Shown: positions 7,365-16,801, counted from the stretch's first letter. The stretch is DNA of 64,000 nucleotides from PBB1 sp046154125 (GCA_046154125.1 JBJXEJ010000048.1:1-64000), one strand, 5' to 3'. Numbers and translations are program-made. The notes: generated by a model from the letters alone, not told the origin.

Positions 7365-8450
7365 TCACCGCAGCAAGTGCTCCAGCGCCAGGACGCTCCA
7401 GGCGGTGGCGAGTTCGGGCTTGTCCTCCCACCACAGATTCGAGTCCCGGTTCACCCACGATCCATTGGCGTCCTGCAGGCTGATCAGCTTTGACGCCAGG
7501 TCGTTGCGCCAGTTATGCCGCTGGCCGCTGTTGTCCGTGAACTCCTTGTCGCCGTACGCGGCCATCACCTTCGCGAACGCGCTGTAGAAATAGAAGAGCG
7601 TTGTCTTGGAGTTGGTGCCGAAATTGATGTCCAGGGTGTAGTTCGTGGTCAGCCACTTGTAGGCCGCCTGAACGCGCGGGTCGGACTTCTCGACGCCGAT
7701 CAGCAGCAAGCCGTAGAGCCCGGCCGACGTCACCGAGGCATACGAATTCGTGCCGCCGCCCATCTCGGGTGGATTCAGGCCGGGCGAGTACGCGAAGCCG
7801 CCGTCATTGCCTGCCCATTTCTGATCGTTGCTCTCGCTTCGGTTCTGCATGCGGCTGGCGAAGATGAGCGCCTTCTGCCAGACCGGATCCTTGGGGCTGT
7901 AGGACGTCGCACGCAGCGCCTCGAGCGCGACGTACAGGTTCGACACGTCCGGCCGCTCGTCGCCGCCATAGCCCATGCCGCCGTACCAGCTGTCCACCGG
8001 TGCAAAACCGCGCGACTCGCCGATCTGCGCGCTTGCGATGTACTTCTGCCCGGCCGTGACCAGCGGCGCGTACTTCGGGTCCCCGGTGGCCGCCAGCGCG
8101 GTGATCGAGACCGCTGTGTTGTAGCTCTGGTCGTGCTGGCGCTCGACGATCGAGCCGTCCGCGTTCGCCTTCGAGGCGATGAAATTCGCATACCTGTCGA
8201 TGACCGCCTTGTCGACCTGTGCGGCCCCTGCCGGGTTCTGCAGGATGGAGGTGAGCGACAGCGCGGTGAGCCCGGTCGAGTTCAGCACCGAGCCATTGGC
8301 GGCCTGTTTGCTGCGCAGGAACGCGATGCCTGAATCGACGGCCTGCTGCGCCTTGGCGCGCAGCTGGGGGTTCATGTCATCGGTGGCGGCGCTGGCTGTG
8401 CCGGCAGCCAGCAACGTCGCCAACAGGACTGCCATGGTGGGTTTGATCAT
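7365..8450 (-). CDS. Secreted alpha/alpha-toroid protein with prenyltransferase/squalene-cyclase repeats
   Basis: The 361-residue product starts with a clear signal peptide (MIKPTMAVLLATLLAAGTASA), so the ATG at 8450 is preferred over one 21 codons upstream. The mature part has repeated helical units with QW/PFTB-like motifs (NGSVLNSTGLTALSL, ADGSIVERQHDQSYNTAVSI, and GSWVNRDSN near the end followed by ATAWSVLAL). These are the repeats of terpene cyclases and farnesyltransferase beta subunits. I see no DXDD cyclase motif, and export to the periplasm argues against squalene-hopene cyclization. It lies 104 bases downstream of the outer-membrane protein gene, probably in one operon. Function unknown. 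Confidence 0.72.
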   Translation of the reverse strand: MIKPTMAVLLATLLAAGTASAATDDMNPQLRAKAQQAVDSGIAFLRSKQAANGSVLNSTGLTALSLTSILQNPAGAAQVDKAVIDRYANFIASKANADGSIVERQHDQSYNTAVSITALAATGDPKYAPLVTAGQKYIASAQIGESRGFAPVDSWYGGMGYGGDERPDVSNLYVALEALRATSYSPKDPVWQKALIFASRMQNRSESNDQKWAGNDGGFAYSPGLNPPEMGGGTNSYASVTSAGLYGLLLIGVEKSDPRVQAAYKWLTTNYTLDINFGTNSKTTLFYFYSAFAKVMAAYGDKEFTDNSGQRHNWRNDLASKLISLQDANGSWVNRDSNLWWEDKPELATAWSVLALEHLLR

Positions 8451-8554
8451 CGCGATTCCGATCACAGAACTTTCAAGATTGCGCAAGGACCACGGCGAGC
8501 GTTGCCGGTGCATCGCCGTGGTGCGGGTCGGGTGCCTGCATGGCTGTCCCTGGC

Positions 8555-9493
8555 TTACATCTCCCAGCCCACGATGACGTACGCGTTGACCTTCTGCGAG
8601 TCGTGCGTCAAGCCGAACAGCGGTGCGAAATCGACGTGCATCTGCCTGACCGGACGCCAGCGCAGCGACGGCCCGATCTGGAGGTCCCGCTCGTAATGGC
8701 TTCTCGACCCTGCTGCGTTGGTCCAGCCGAGCCGCGACTCGACGCCGAGCTCCAGCACGTGGTCGATGACGGAGTTGGAGACGCCGGCGGTGAATTGCTT
8801 CTCGGTGGTCCTCTCACCGGCCAGCTGCTGCTCGACCGAGAGGTTTGCACCCCAGTGCCAGCCGGGGGCGAAGCTGTCGCCGAGCAGGATCTTGCCCTCG
8901 AGCATGTCCGGCTCGCGGCTCATTGTCGTGTACTCGAGGTAGAGCGCCGGGTTGCCCCAGATCTTGCCCCAGTCGGCGAACGCCCAGCGGATCTCGGCGG
9001 ATGCGCCTGTGGAGCCCGAGTTGTCCGTGTTGCTCTCGTGCTTGGTGTTCAGGTAGATGTCGAGCTGGAAGCGATTCGGCAGACCGATCTCGATCTCGCT
9101 TTGCGTCGTGACGGTGGTCGGGCCACCGCCCTTGGGCTTCTCGAACCGGAACCACTGCTCGAAGTCGACCTCGCCCTTGGGAATGACGTAGACGCGCGTG
9201 CCGGCGAAGAGACGCTGTGCAGTCCAGCGCGGCTGGGCGTATTCGCCTATCAGTTCGTCGTCCTTGTACAGCGGTGTCGGGGCGCCCCGGACCGTGACTG
9301 CCGGCATGTTGTACGTGCTCAAGCGGCCCTCGTTCGCGGATTCCGTGTCGCCTCCGGTGGCCTTGTCGGCCCGCTTGGCCGCCTCGCTGCCAGGCAGTAT
9401 CGACGTCTGGGCATGAGCGGCTGAGCCGACAAGAAAGAGCAGCGCTAACAAAGCGCGCGGAAGCAGATCAGCCCGGAAAATTGTTGTGCGCAT
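8555..9493 (-). CDS. Outer-membrane beta-barrel protein, unknown substrate
   Basis: This 312-residue protein starts MRTTIFRADLLPRALLAL with a signal peptide ending AHAQ. The mature protein alternates polar and hydrophobic residues in strand-like stretches rich in Tyr, Trp and Gly (FQLDIYLNTKHES, ALYLEYTTMSREPDM, DFAPLFGLTHDS) and ends in VIVGWEM, which suits an outer-membrane barrel. The ATG at 9493 is chosen for the signal peptide; the longer frame reads into the control region. It is the first gene of a likely two-gene operon with the toroid protein. A TetR-type palindrome and a Fur-like box lie just upstream. I cannot name the family. Confidence 0.65.
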   Translation of the reverse strand: MRTTIFRADLLPRALLALLFLVGSAAHAQTSILPGSEAAKRADKATGGDTESANEGRLSTYNMPAVTVRGAPTPLYKDDELIGEYAQPRWTAQRLFAGTRVYVIPKGEVDFEQWFRFEKPKGGGPTTVTTQSEIEIGLPNRFQLDIYLNTKHESNTDNSGSTGASAEIRWAFADWGKIWGNPALYLEYTTMSREPDMLEGKILLGDSFAPGWHWGANLSVEQQLAGERTTEKQFTAGVSNSVIDHVLELGVESRLGWTNAAGSRSHYERDLQIGPSLRWRPVRQMHVDFAPLFGLTHDSQKVNAYVIVGWEM

Positions 9494-9522
9494 GAGCAAT
9501 CCTTCGGTTGAGGTTCCTGACC

Positions 9523-9538
9523 GACCGATCGATCGGTC
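9523..9538. promoter_or_regulatory. Perfect 16-bp palindrome, TetR-type operator
   Basis: GACCGATCGATCGGTC is a perfect palindrome, embedded in a slightly longer GACCGACCGATCGATCGGTC-type repeat. It lies 30 bases upstream of the outer-membrane protein gene. Operators of this shape are typical of TetR-family repressors. No tetR gene is in this window. Confidence 0.55.
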
Positions 9539-9553
9539 AAAGCCAATGTGCCT

Positions 9554-9572
9554 CAGAATTGTTCTCATTAGC
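9554..9572. promoter_or_regulatory. Fur-box-like site
   Basis: CAGAATTGTTCTCATTAGC read on the minus strand agrees with the classical 19-bp Fur consensus at 13 of 19 positions by my hand alignment. It is placed 60-80 bases upstream of the outer-membrane protein start. Iron control is inferred only. Confidence 0.4.
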
Positions 9573-9584
9573 AAGACTGCCGTG

Positions 9585-9601
9585 CCCCCTAAGACAGGGG
9601 G
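9585..9601. terminator. Short GC hairpin
   Basis: CCCCCT (9585-9590) pairs with AGGGGG (9596-9601) around a five-base loop. No T run follows on either strand, so terminator function is unsure. Confidence 0.3.
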
Positions 9602-9627
9602 ACGAGGTCCGAACACCCGCCATCTGA

Positions 9628-9861
9628 TCAGCCCGCTTCGGCTGCACGGCAGCGGCCCATGCGCTGTTCTTCCTGTTGATCGCGAACGTGGGCCCGGCCC
9701 GCACGATCACGGTGACCTTCCTGATCCTCGCGGTCACACTGTTGTTCGGCTGCGTGTTTCTTGGCGAGTCATTGACACCGCCCATGATCGGTGGCTTCGC
9801 GCTGATCCCGATCGGAGCTGGCTTCGAGACGGGCCTGCTGACGTTGCCGTCGCGAGCCTGA
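9628..9861 (+). pseudogene. EamA/DMT-family permease, C-terminal remnant
   Basis: An open stretch after a TGA at 9625 encodes AAAHALFFLLIANVGPAR, then TITVTFLILAVTLLFGCVFL, then GESLTPPMIGGFALIPIGAG. This is the last two membrane segments of a drug/metabolite transporter, with the hallmark NVGPAR and GE motifs. The other eight or so segments are missing and there is no start codon with a ribosome site. It is a remnant stranded between the efflux operon and the outer-membrane gene. Confidence 0.65.
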
Positions 9862-9889
9862 ATCGCCTCGTCAGTCCGCAGCCCGTGCG

Positions 9890-11374
9890 TCAGTGCGCTG
9901 CATTCGCAGCCACCGGCGCCGGCGCAGTGACCGGCCCTGTCCAACCGCCACCCAGCGCCCGGTACACAGCGACCAGCGATGTTGCGTTCGCGGTGTCGGC
10001 CTGTGCGAGCGCATCGCGCGCAGACAGCAGTTCTCGGTCGGCGTCGAGCACGGCCAGGAAATCGGTGACGCCCGCCTCGTAGCGCAGCCGCGCCAGCCGG
10101 GATGCCTCCGACGCGCTGTGCTCGGCGCGAGCCAGGCTCTCGCGGCGCTGCGCGTTGCGACTGAATTGTGCAAACGAGCCTTCGGTCTCTTCGAGTGCGG
10201 TAGCGAGTGTCTGCTCGTAGCTGGCGAGGCTTTGCAGCGTGCGCGCCTCGCTGGCGGCGATGCGGGCGCGGATGCGGCCGAAGTCGAGCAGCGTCCACGA
10301 GATGCCCGCACCGACCGAGTAGCGCCGCGACTGGCTGTCCGTCAGGTTTCCCAACTTTGTCGATGCCAGGCCCAGCAGCCCGCTGACGCTGATGCTCGGA
10401 TAGAGCTCGCCTTCGGCCACGCCGATCTCGGCGGTCGCTGCAGCCAGTTGGCGCTCGGCCGCGGCCACATCGGGCCGCCTTGCCATCCACTGCTGCGGTG
10501 TGCCCATGGGCAGGGCCGAGAGGTCGGTGACAGGCAGGCCGGGCAGCGGCGCAGGCGTTGCCAGGCGGGCGCGCAAGTCGGCCGGGGGTTGCGCGCTCAG
10601 CGTCGCGAGTCGGTAGATGCCCAGATCGATCGCCGCCAGCAGGCTGGGCAGCGCGGCTTCGGTGCTGGCCGTCAATGTCAGCGCGCGTTCGAGATCGAGC
10701 TGGGTGCCGCGTCCGGCGTCGACCCGGGCTTGCGCGATGACCAGCGACTCGCGCTGGTTCACGAGCGAGGCCTGGGTGACCGCATGGCGCAGCTGCAGGC
10801 CGCGCACCTCCAGGTAGTTGCGTGCCACCTCGGCAGCAACGCTGGTCTGCACCGCACCCAGGCTGGCTTCGCTGGCGCCGACCTGAGCCGCGGCCGATTC
10901 CTTGGCGCGTCGCTCGACGCCAAAAAAGTCCAGCTCCCAGTTGGCGACGAAGCTGGCATCGAAGTTCGCGCCGGTTCGTTGGCTGCGGCTCGACTGGAAC
11001 ACCGATGACGGCGGCGAGATCGAGCGCTTGGCGTTTCCCTCGATGCCGACGCTGGGCAGTGTCGAGGCATCGACTTCGGTGCGAAGGGCACGCGATTCCT
11101 GCAGGCGCGCCTGCGCGATGCGAATGTCGCCGTTGGCCTGCAGCGATCGCTCGACGAGCGCGGACAGCTCGGCGTCGTTGAATCCACGCCAGAAGGTCGC
11201 GATGTCGGCCGCGACGGTTTCGCGGTTGATGTTCGTCGCACCGGCACCGATGAAGCTCGCATCGAGCTTCGCCGCTGGCGCCTGGTAGTCGTGGCCGACG
11301 AGCGCGCAGCCCGAGGCCAACAGCGTCAGCGACAGGGCAGCGGCTGCGGCGATCTTGAAAGCGGGTTCACGCAT
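9890..11374 (-). CDS. Outer-membrane factor of RND efflux system (NodT/OprM family lipoprotein)
   Basis: This 494-residue protein has a lipoprotein signal (LSLTLLASGC) and the duplicated outer-membrane-efflux repeat, with the first copy ending in EVRGLQLRHAVTQASL and the second in the YEAGVTDFLAVLDADREL motif. It forms the trimeric exit duct for the pump encoded just upstream. Its start overlaps the end of the RND gene by eight bases, showing coupling. The ATG at 11374 is chosen because the lipobox then falls near residue 24. Third gene of the adaptor-pump-duct operon; substrate unknown. Confidence 0.93.
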   Translation of the reverse strand: MREPAFKIAAAAALSLTLLASGCALVGHDYQAPAAKLDASFIGAGATNINRETVAADIATFWRGFNDAELSALVERSLQANGDIRIAQARLQESRALRTEVDASTLPSVGIEGNAKRSISPPSSVFQSSRSQRTGANFDASFVANWELDFFGVERRAKESAAAQVGASEASLGAVQTSVAAEVARNYLEVRGLQLRHAVTQASLVNQRESLVIAQARVDAGRGTQLDLERALTLTASTEAALPSLLAAIDLGIYRLATLSAQPPADLRARLATPAPLPGLPVTDLSALPMGTPQQWMARRPDVAAAERQLAAATAEIGVAEGELYPSISVSGLLGLASTKLGNLTDSQSRRYSVGAGISWTLLDFGRIRARIAASEARTLQSLASYEQTLATALEETEGSFAQFSRNAQRRESLARAEHSASEASRLARLRYEAGVTDFLAVLDADRELLSARDALAQADTANATSLVAVYRALGGGWTGPVTAPAPVAANAAH

Positions 11375-14300
11375 GGCTGTCTCCGGCTGCCGGCAGCGCC
11401 GTTGCTGCGTCTGGTGCATGCGCCAGCGTTGTTGGCACTCGGCCCGCATGGTGCAACTTGGCCGGCGAGAGCACGCGCAGCACCGCGTAGAAGACCGGCG
11501 TCAGTACGAGTCCGAACACGGTGACTCCGATCATCCCGCTCATCACCGCAATGCCCATCGCCTGTCGCATCTCGGCGCCGGCGCCGCTCGACAGCACCAG
11601 CGGAACCACGCCGGCAATGAAGGCGATCGAGGTCATCAGGATCGGGCGCAGCCGCAGCCTGCACGACTCGACCACCGCCTGCACCGGAGTGCGGCCCTGC
11701 AGTTCGAGCTCGCGCGCGAACTCGACGATCAGGATCGCGTTCTTGCACGCCAGCCCGACCAGCACCACGAAGGCGATCTGCGTGAAGATGTTGTTGTCGG
11801 CCGGCTGCCCGAAGAACTCGCTGAGCCACACGCCGGTGATCGCGCTCAGGATGCACATCGGCACGATCAGGATGATGGCCAGCGGCAGCGTCCAGCTTTC
11901 GTAGGTGGCGGCCAGCACCAGGAACACCAGCAGCACGCACAGCGGGAAGATGTAGATCATCGTGTTGCCGGCGATCTTCTCCTGGTAGACCAGCTCGGTC
12001 CATTCGTAGCCCATGCCGCGTGGCAGCGTTTCCTTCAGGATCTTCTCCATCTCGGCCTGCGCCTCGCCCGAACTGAAACCGGGCTTCGGCGCGCCGTTGA
12101 AGTCGGCGGTGTACAGGCTGTTGTAGCGGCCGACCGCAGCCGGCCCGAAGGTGGGCTCCACCGTCATCATGGCGCTCAGCGGCACCATCGCACCGGCGCT
12201 GTTGCGGATCTTCAGGTTGCCGATGTCCTCGGCCTTCGCTCGGTAGCTGGCGTCGGCCTGCACGATCACCTGGTAGGTCTTTCCGAACCGGTTGAAGTCG
12301 TTGACATACAGCGATCCGAGGTAGGTCTGCATCGTGTCGTAGATGTCGTTCAGGTTGACACCCATCTGCTTGGCCTTGGTGCGGTCCACGTTGGCGAACA
12401 GCTGCGGCACGTTGATCTGGTAGTTGCTGAACGCCTGCGTGATGCCGCTTTTCGGGTTGCCGTAGATGCGCCCCATCAGCTGCTGCACGACTCCGTTCAG
12501 CGCGGCTTCGCCAGCGCCTTCGCGATCCTGCAGCTGCAGCTTGAAGCCGCCTGCATTGCCCAGACCGCTGACAGGCGGCGGGTTCAGCACGAACAGGAAG
12601 GCGCCCTGGATCGCGCCGAGCTTCTGGTTCACCTGCCCGACGATGGCCTTCGCGCTGGTCTGCGCCGAAGTGCGGTTCTCGAATTCGTCGAGGCCGAAGA
12701 ACACGATGCCCGAGTTCGATGCCGCGGTGAAGCCGTTGATGCTGAGGCCCGGAAACGCGACCGAATCGCGCACGCCCGGAATCGACAGCGCGATGTCGCT
12801 CATCTGGCGGATGACCTTGGTCGTGCGCTCCAGGCTGGCGCCGTCGGGTAGTTGGGCGATGCCGATCAGGTACTGCTTGTCCTGCGTCGGCACGAAGCCC
12901 GGCGGCACGCGGGTGAACATGAACACGGTCAGGCCGAGCAGCGCCGCGTAGATCACCAGCGCGATCGATTTGCGCTTGACGACGGTGTTGGTGACCATGC
13001 CGCTGTAGCGGCCGGCGTTGCGGTTGAAGAAGCGGTTGAACCAGCCGAAGAAGCGGCCGAAGACCGCGTCGATCATGCGCGTCAGCCGGTCCTTCGGCGC
13101 GTCGTGAGGTTGCAGCAGGATGGCGGCCAGCGCCGGCGACAGCGTCAGCGAATTGAACGCCGAGATCACGGTGGAGATCGCGATGGTCACGGCGAACTGC
13201 TTGTAGAACTGCCCCGTCAGCCCGCTGACGAAAGCCAGCGGCACGAACACCGCGCACAGCACCAGGCCGATCGCGATGATCGGGCCCGAGACCTCCTGCA
13301 TCGCCTTCACGCTGGCGTCGTGCGGGCTCAGGCCCGCCTCGATGTTGCGCTCGACGTTCTCGACCACGACGATCGCATCGTCGACCACGATGCCGATCGC
13401 GAGCACCAGGCCGAACAGCGTCAGCGTGTTGATCGAGAAGCCCAGCAGCAGCAGCACCGCGAACGTGCCGACGATCGACACCGGCACCGCCAGCAGTGGA
13501 ATCAGCGACGCGCGCCAGGTCTGCAGGAAGATGACCACCACGATGACGACCAGCGCGATCGCCTCGAGCAGCGTGTGGATCACCTTTTCGATCGAGCTCT
13601 GCACGAAGCGCGTCGGGTCGTAGACGATCGAGTAGCTGACGCCCTCGGGGAAGTCTGCCTTCAGCCGTTCCATCGTCGAGCGCACGTTGGCCGACAGCTG
13701 CAGCGCGTTCGAGTTCGGCGCCTGGAAGATCGCCAGCGCGGCCGCCTCCTTGTTGTTCAGCAGCGAACCCAGCGCGTAGGTGTTCGGGCCCATCTCGACG
13801 CGGCCCAGGTCCTTGATGCGGATCAGCGAGCGGTCGGCGGTGTCGGCCTTGACGATGACTTCGGCGAACTGCTGCTCGGTGACGAGCCGGCCCTGGGTGT
13901 TGATCGCCAGCTGGAACTCGGTGCCGGCAGGCGCCGGCGTGGCGCCGACGACGCCGGCGGCGACCTGCGCGTTCTGCTCGCGCAGCGCGGCGACCACGTC
14001 GCCCGAGGTCAGGTTGCGCGCCGCGAGCTTCTGCGGGTCGAGCCAGATGCGCATGGCGTAGTCGCCCGAGCCGAAGGTCTGCACCGAGCCCATGCCGGGG
14101 ATGCGCAGCAGCTGGTCGCGCACGTTCAGCGCCGCATAGTTGCGCAGGTACAGCGCGTCGTAGCGGTTGTCCGGCGAGACCATGTGCACCACCATCGTCA
14201 GGTTCGGCGAGCTCTTCTCGGTCGTCACGCCGACCTGGCGCACGATCTCCGGCAGGCGCGGCAGCGCTCGCTGCACACGGTTCTGAACCGCGGTCTCGGC

Positions 14301-14612
14301 GACTTCGGGGTTGGTGCCGATCTTGAAGCTGACGGTCAGCGTCATCGCGCCGTCGGCGGTGGCGAGGCTGTTCATGTAGAGCAGGCCTTCGACGCCGTTC
14401 AACTGCTCTTCGAGCGGTGTGGCCACCGTCTCGGCGATCACCCGCGCGTTGGCGCCGGGGAACTGCGCGCGCACCACCACCTGAGGCGGCGTGACCTCGG
14501 GGTACTCGGAAATCGGCAGCGTGAAGATCGCGATCGTGCCGACCAGCGTGACGACGACCGACAGCACTGCCGCGAAGATCGGCCGGTCGATGAAGAAGCG
14601 GGAGATGTTCAT
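11367..14612 (-). CDS. RND efflux pump inner-membrane permease (HAE-1, AcrB/MexB type)
   Basis: At 1081 residues it has the normal length for an HAE-1 pump. The N-terminus MNISRFFIDRPIFAAVLS is diagnostic. The proton-relay pair lies in GIVVDDAIVVVENVERN, corresponding to the two Asp residues of AcrB. Twelve membrane segments and two large periplasmic loops follow the family plan. It exports hydrophobic compounds or antibiotics by proton antiport together with the adaptor and duct on either side. The gap to the upstream adaptor gene is 10 bases. The C-terminal 30 residues (TTLAHAPDAATALPAAGDSHA region) are low complexity and probably dispensable. Confidence 0.96.
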   Translation of the reverse strand: MNISRFFIDRPIFAAVLSVVVTLVGTIAIFTLPISEYPEVTPPQVVVRAQFPGANARVIAETVATPLEEQLNGVEGLLYMNSLATADGAMTLTVSFKIGTNPEVAETAVQNRVQRALPRLPEIVRQVGVTTEKSSPNLTMVVHMVSPDNRYDALYLRNYAALNVRDQLLRIPGMGSVQTFGSGDYAMRIWLDPQKLAARNLTSGDVVAALREQNAQVAAGVVGATPAPAGTEFQLAINTQGRLVTEQQFAEVIVKADTADRSLIRIKDLGRVEMGPNTYALGSLLNNKEAAALAIFQAPNSNALQLSANVRSTMERLKADFPEGVSYSIVYDPTRFVQSSIEKVIHTLLEAIALVVIVVVIFLQTWRASLIPLLAVPVSIVGTFAVLLLLGFSINTLTLFGLVLAIGIVVDDAIVVVENVERNIEAGLSPHDASVKAMQEVSGPIIAIGLVLCAVFVPLAFVSGLTGQFYKQFAVTIAISTVISAFNSLTLSPALAAILLQPHDAPKDRLTRMIDAVFGRFFGWFNRFFNRNAGRYSGMVTNTVVKRKSIALVIYAALLGLTVFMFTRVPPGFVPTQDKQYLIGIAQLPDGASLERTTKVIRQMSDIALSIPGVRDSVAFPGLSINGFTAASNSGIVFFGLDEFENRTSAQTSAKAIVGQVNQKLGAIQGAFLFVLNPPPVSGLGNAGGFKLQLQDREGAGEAALNGVVQQLMGRIYGNPKSGITQAFSNYQINVPQLFANVDRTKAKQMGVNLNDIYDTMQTYLGSLYVNDFNRFGKTYQVIVQADASYRAKAEDIGNLKIRNSAGAMVPLSAMMTVEPTFGPAAVGRYNSLYTADFNGAPKPGFSSGEAQAEMEKILKETLPRGMGYEWTELVYQEKIAGNTMIYIFPLCVLLVFLVLAATYESWTLPLAIILIVPMCILSAITGVWLSEFFGQPADNNIFTQIAFVVLVGLACKNAILIVEFARELELQGRTPVQAVVESCRLRLRPILMTSIAFIAGVVPLVLSSGAGAEMRQAMGIAVMSGMIGVTVFGLVLTPVFYAVLRVLSPAKLHHAGRVPTTLAHAPDAATALPAAGDSHA

Positions 14613-14622
14613 GCCGGCGCGC

Positions 14623-15837
14623 TCAGGACTTGGCGGCGGAAGCCGGAGCTGCTGGGGCTGAGGCTGGCGCGGCGGGTGGCGCGCCTGCTGCCGGTTGGGC
14701 GATCGGCATGCCGCGCTCGTCGGTCTCGACCTTGATCGGCGTCACCGGCGCGCCGGGGCGCACGCGCTGCAGTCCGTCGACGACGACCAGATCGCCCGCC
14801 TTCAGGCCCGAGGTGACGACGCGCATGCCGTCGATCAGCGTTCCCAGGTGCACTTCACGCGGCTGCGCCACGTTGCCTTCGCCGATCACGAAGACCAGCT
14901 TCCTGCTCTGGTCGGTGCTGATTGCGCGCTCCGGCGTCAGCACCGCCGGGTAGGGCGCTCCGCCCGCCAGCTGGATGCGGGTGAACAGGCCGGGCGTGAA
15001 TTCGCCCTTCGGGTTGTCGAACACCGCGCGCATGCGGATCGAGCCGGTCTGGGGGTTCAACTGGTTGTCGATGAAGTCGACCTTGCCTTCGTGCGGGAAG
15101 CCGGGTTCGTCGGCCAGGCCCATGTGCACCATGCGTTGTCCCGGGTCTCCCTTGCGCAGCCGCAGAAACGTCTGCTCGCTGCCGTCGAAATAGGCGTAGA
15201 CCGTCTGTGTGGCCACCAGCGTGGTCAGCACGCTCTGGTCGTTGACGAGGTTGCCTTCGGTGATGACGGCGCGCGACAGCTGGCCCGCCATCGGCGCCCG
15301 GACACTAGTGTACCCGAGGTTCAGCTGAGCAACCCGGACTGCCGCCTCGGCGGCTGCGATATCGGCGCTGCTGGTGGCCGCACCGGAGGTGAGCTGATCG
15401 AATTCCTGGGCCGACACCGCCTTGGCATCGAGCAGCTTCTTCGCCCGAGCCAGCTCCGACGTCGCCAGCGCGGCGCGCGAGCGGGCGGAGGTCAGTTGTG
15501 ACTGCGCGCGTGCCAGTTCGGCCTGAAAGGGCTTCGGGTCGATCGTGAACAGCATCGCGCCCTGGGCCACTCGGGCGCCGTCGCGGAAATGCACCTTGTC
15601 GATCGTGCCGCCGATGCGCGGTCGCACTTCGACGGAGCGGGGCGCCTCGAGTCGGCCGGTGAACTCCTCGATGTCGGTGACGGTGCGCTGCACGGCAGCC
15701 GCCACGGACACGGGCGGCGCGCCGGGTGGGCCGCCGGCCGGGCCGGCTGGCTTCGAACAGCCGCCGATCAGCAGCAGTCCGAGCAGTGCGGCGCAGAAAT
15801 ACACGGGACGCGCTGAGCGCGAGGCATTGAAGTTCAT
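14623..15837 (-). CDS. RND efflux periplasmic adaptor (AcrA/MexA family)
   Basis: This 404-residue membrane fusion protein carries a lipoprotein signal (LLGLLLIGGC), a GPPGAPPVSVAAAVQRTVTD barrel start, a coiled-coil hairpin around residues 95-165, lipoyl halves on both sides and the beta-barrel LVVVDGLQRVRPG near residue 360. It bridges pump and outer-membrane duct. The ATG at 15837 is preferred to a TTG five codons upstream. The Ala/Pro-rich tail is common. It is the first gene of the operon, so the promoter must lie in 15838-16059; no local regulator gene is present there. Confidence 0.94.
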   Translation of the reverse strand: MNFNASRSARPVYFCAALLGLLLIGGCSKPAGPAGGPPGAPPVSVAAAVQRTVTDIEEFTGRLEAPRSVEVRPRIGGTIDKVHFRDGARVAQGAMLFTIDPKPFQAELARAQSQLTSARSRAALATSELARAKKLLDAKAVSAQEFDQLTSGAATSSADIAAAEAAVRVAQLNLGYTSVRAPMAGQLSRAVITEGNLVNDQSVLTTLVATQTVYAYFDGSEQTFLRLRKGDPGQRMVHMGLADEPGFPHEGKVDFIDNQLNPQTGSIRMRAVFDNPKGEFTPGLFTRIQLAGGAPYPAVLTPERAISTDQSRKLVFVIGEGNVAQPREVHLGTLIDGMRVVTSGLKAGDLVVVDGLQRVRPGAPVTPIKVETDERGMPIAQPAAGAPPAAPASAPAAPASAAKS

Positions 15838-16059
15838 GGAGCGCCTGCTCAAGGAGATCCGATCGAACGCTGGGCTCGGTCGAATCGGGGTTGTCGTGAT
15901 GCGATCCCGTGCCCGGCCAACGGTGCAGCGCAGGCGAGGGTCACGGGGTCCTGCCAGATTCCGATCGTCTGAATCGGTCGGTGCCTAGTGGGAACCCGTA
16001 GACGATAACCAAAGTCTGTCCGGCGTGCTCGGCACACGCCTGGCGGGCCTGGGTCGGGG

Positions 16060-16788
16060 TCAACAACGGCGGAACACCAGGTCCCAGACGCCGTGCCCGA
16101 GTTTCAATCCACGGGTTTCGAACTTCGTCAGCGGTCGGTATGCGGGCCTCGGCGCGTACCCGTTGGCGGTGTTCTGCAATGCCGGCTCGGCACCCAGCAC
16201 CTGAAGCATCTGTTCGGCGTAGGGCTGCCAGTCGGTGGCGCAGTGGACATAGCCGTCCGGAGCCAGGCGCGATGCCAGCAGTGACACGAACGCGGGCTGG
16301 ATCAGGCGACGCTTGTTGTGCTTCAGCTTGTGCCACGGATCCGGGAAGAACACATGCACGCCGGCAAGCGAGCCGGGCGCGATCATGTGCTCCAGAACCT
16401 CCACCGCATCGTGCCGCACGATGCGCACGTTGGTCAGACCGCGCTCGCCAACCAGCTTCAGCAGAGCGCCGACGCCCGGCGCGTGCACCTCGATGCCGAG
16501 GAAGTCGGTGTCGGGCAGCGCCGCGGCGATCGCCGCAGTGGCATCGCCCATCCCGAAACCGATCTCGAAGACCAGCGGCGCTGTCCTTCCGAAGGTGTCC
16601 GGCACGTGCAGCGGATGGGGCACATACGGCACGGTGTAGGTCGGTCCCCAGGCGGTCATCGCGCGAACCTGCCCGCTGCCCATGCGCCCGGCGCGCAGCA
16701 CAAACGACTTGATCGGGCGATGCGGGGTGCGCTCCTGCCGAGGCCCGTCGGATCCGTCGTCGTTCGGTGTTGCAGCGTTCTGGCTCAT
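16060..16788 (-). CDS. trmB: tRNA (guanine-N7-)-methyltransferase TrmB
   Basis: The 242-residue protein makes m7G46 in tRNA with S-adenosylmethionine. The SAM site is visible as FEIGFGMGDATAAIA around residue 75-90 and the family signature FFPDPWHKLKHNKRR around residue 150. The C-terminus PLTKFETRGLKLGHGVWDL is the conserved YxTKFE-like block. An N-terminal 35-residue extension is polar and typical in betaproteobacteria. It sits alone, downstream of tRNA-Gly and reading in the same direction. Confidence 0.95.
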   Translation of the reverse strand: MSQNAATPNDDGSDGPRQERTPHRPIKSFVLRAGRMGSGQVRAMTAWGPTYTVPYVPHPLHVPDTFGRTAPLVFEIGFGMGDATAAIAAALPDTDFLGIEVHAPGVGALLKLVGERGLTNVRIVRHDAVEVLEHMIAPGSLAGVHVFFPDPWHKLKHNKRRLIQPAFVSLLASRLAPDGYVHCATDWQPYAEQMLQVLGAEPALQNTANGYAPRPAYRPLTKFETRGLKLGHGVWDLVFRRC

Positions 16789-16801
16789 GGACTGGGGCGG
16801 G

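Noticed and set aside
12852..14735. A 627-codon frame antisense to the RND pump
   Set aside because: Composition is extreme (Arg, Gln, His, Asp) and typical of a shadow frame.
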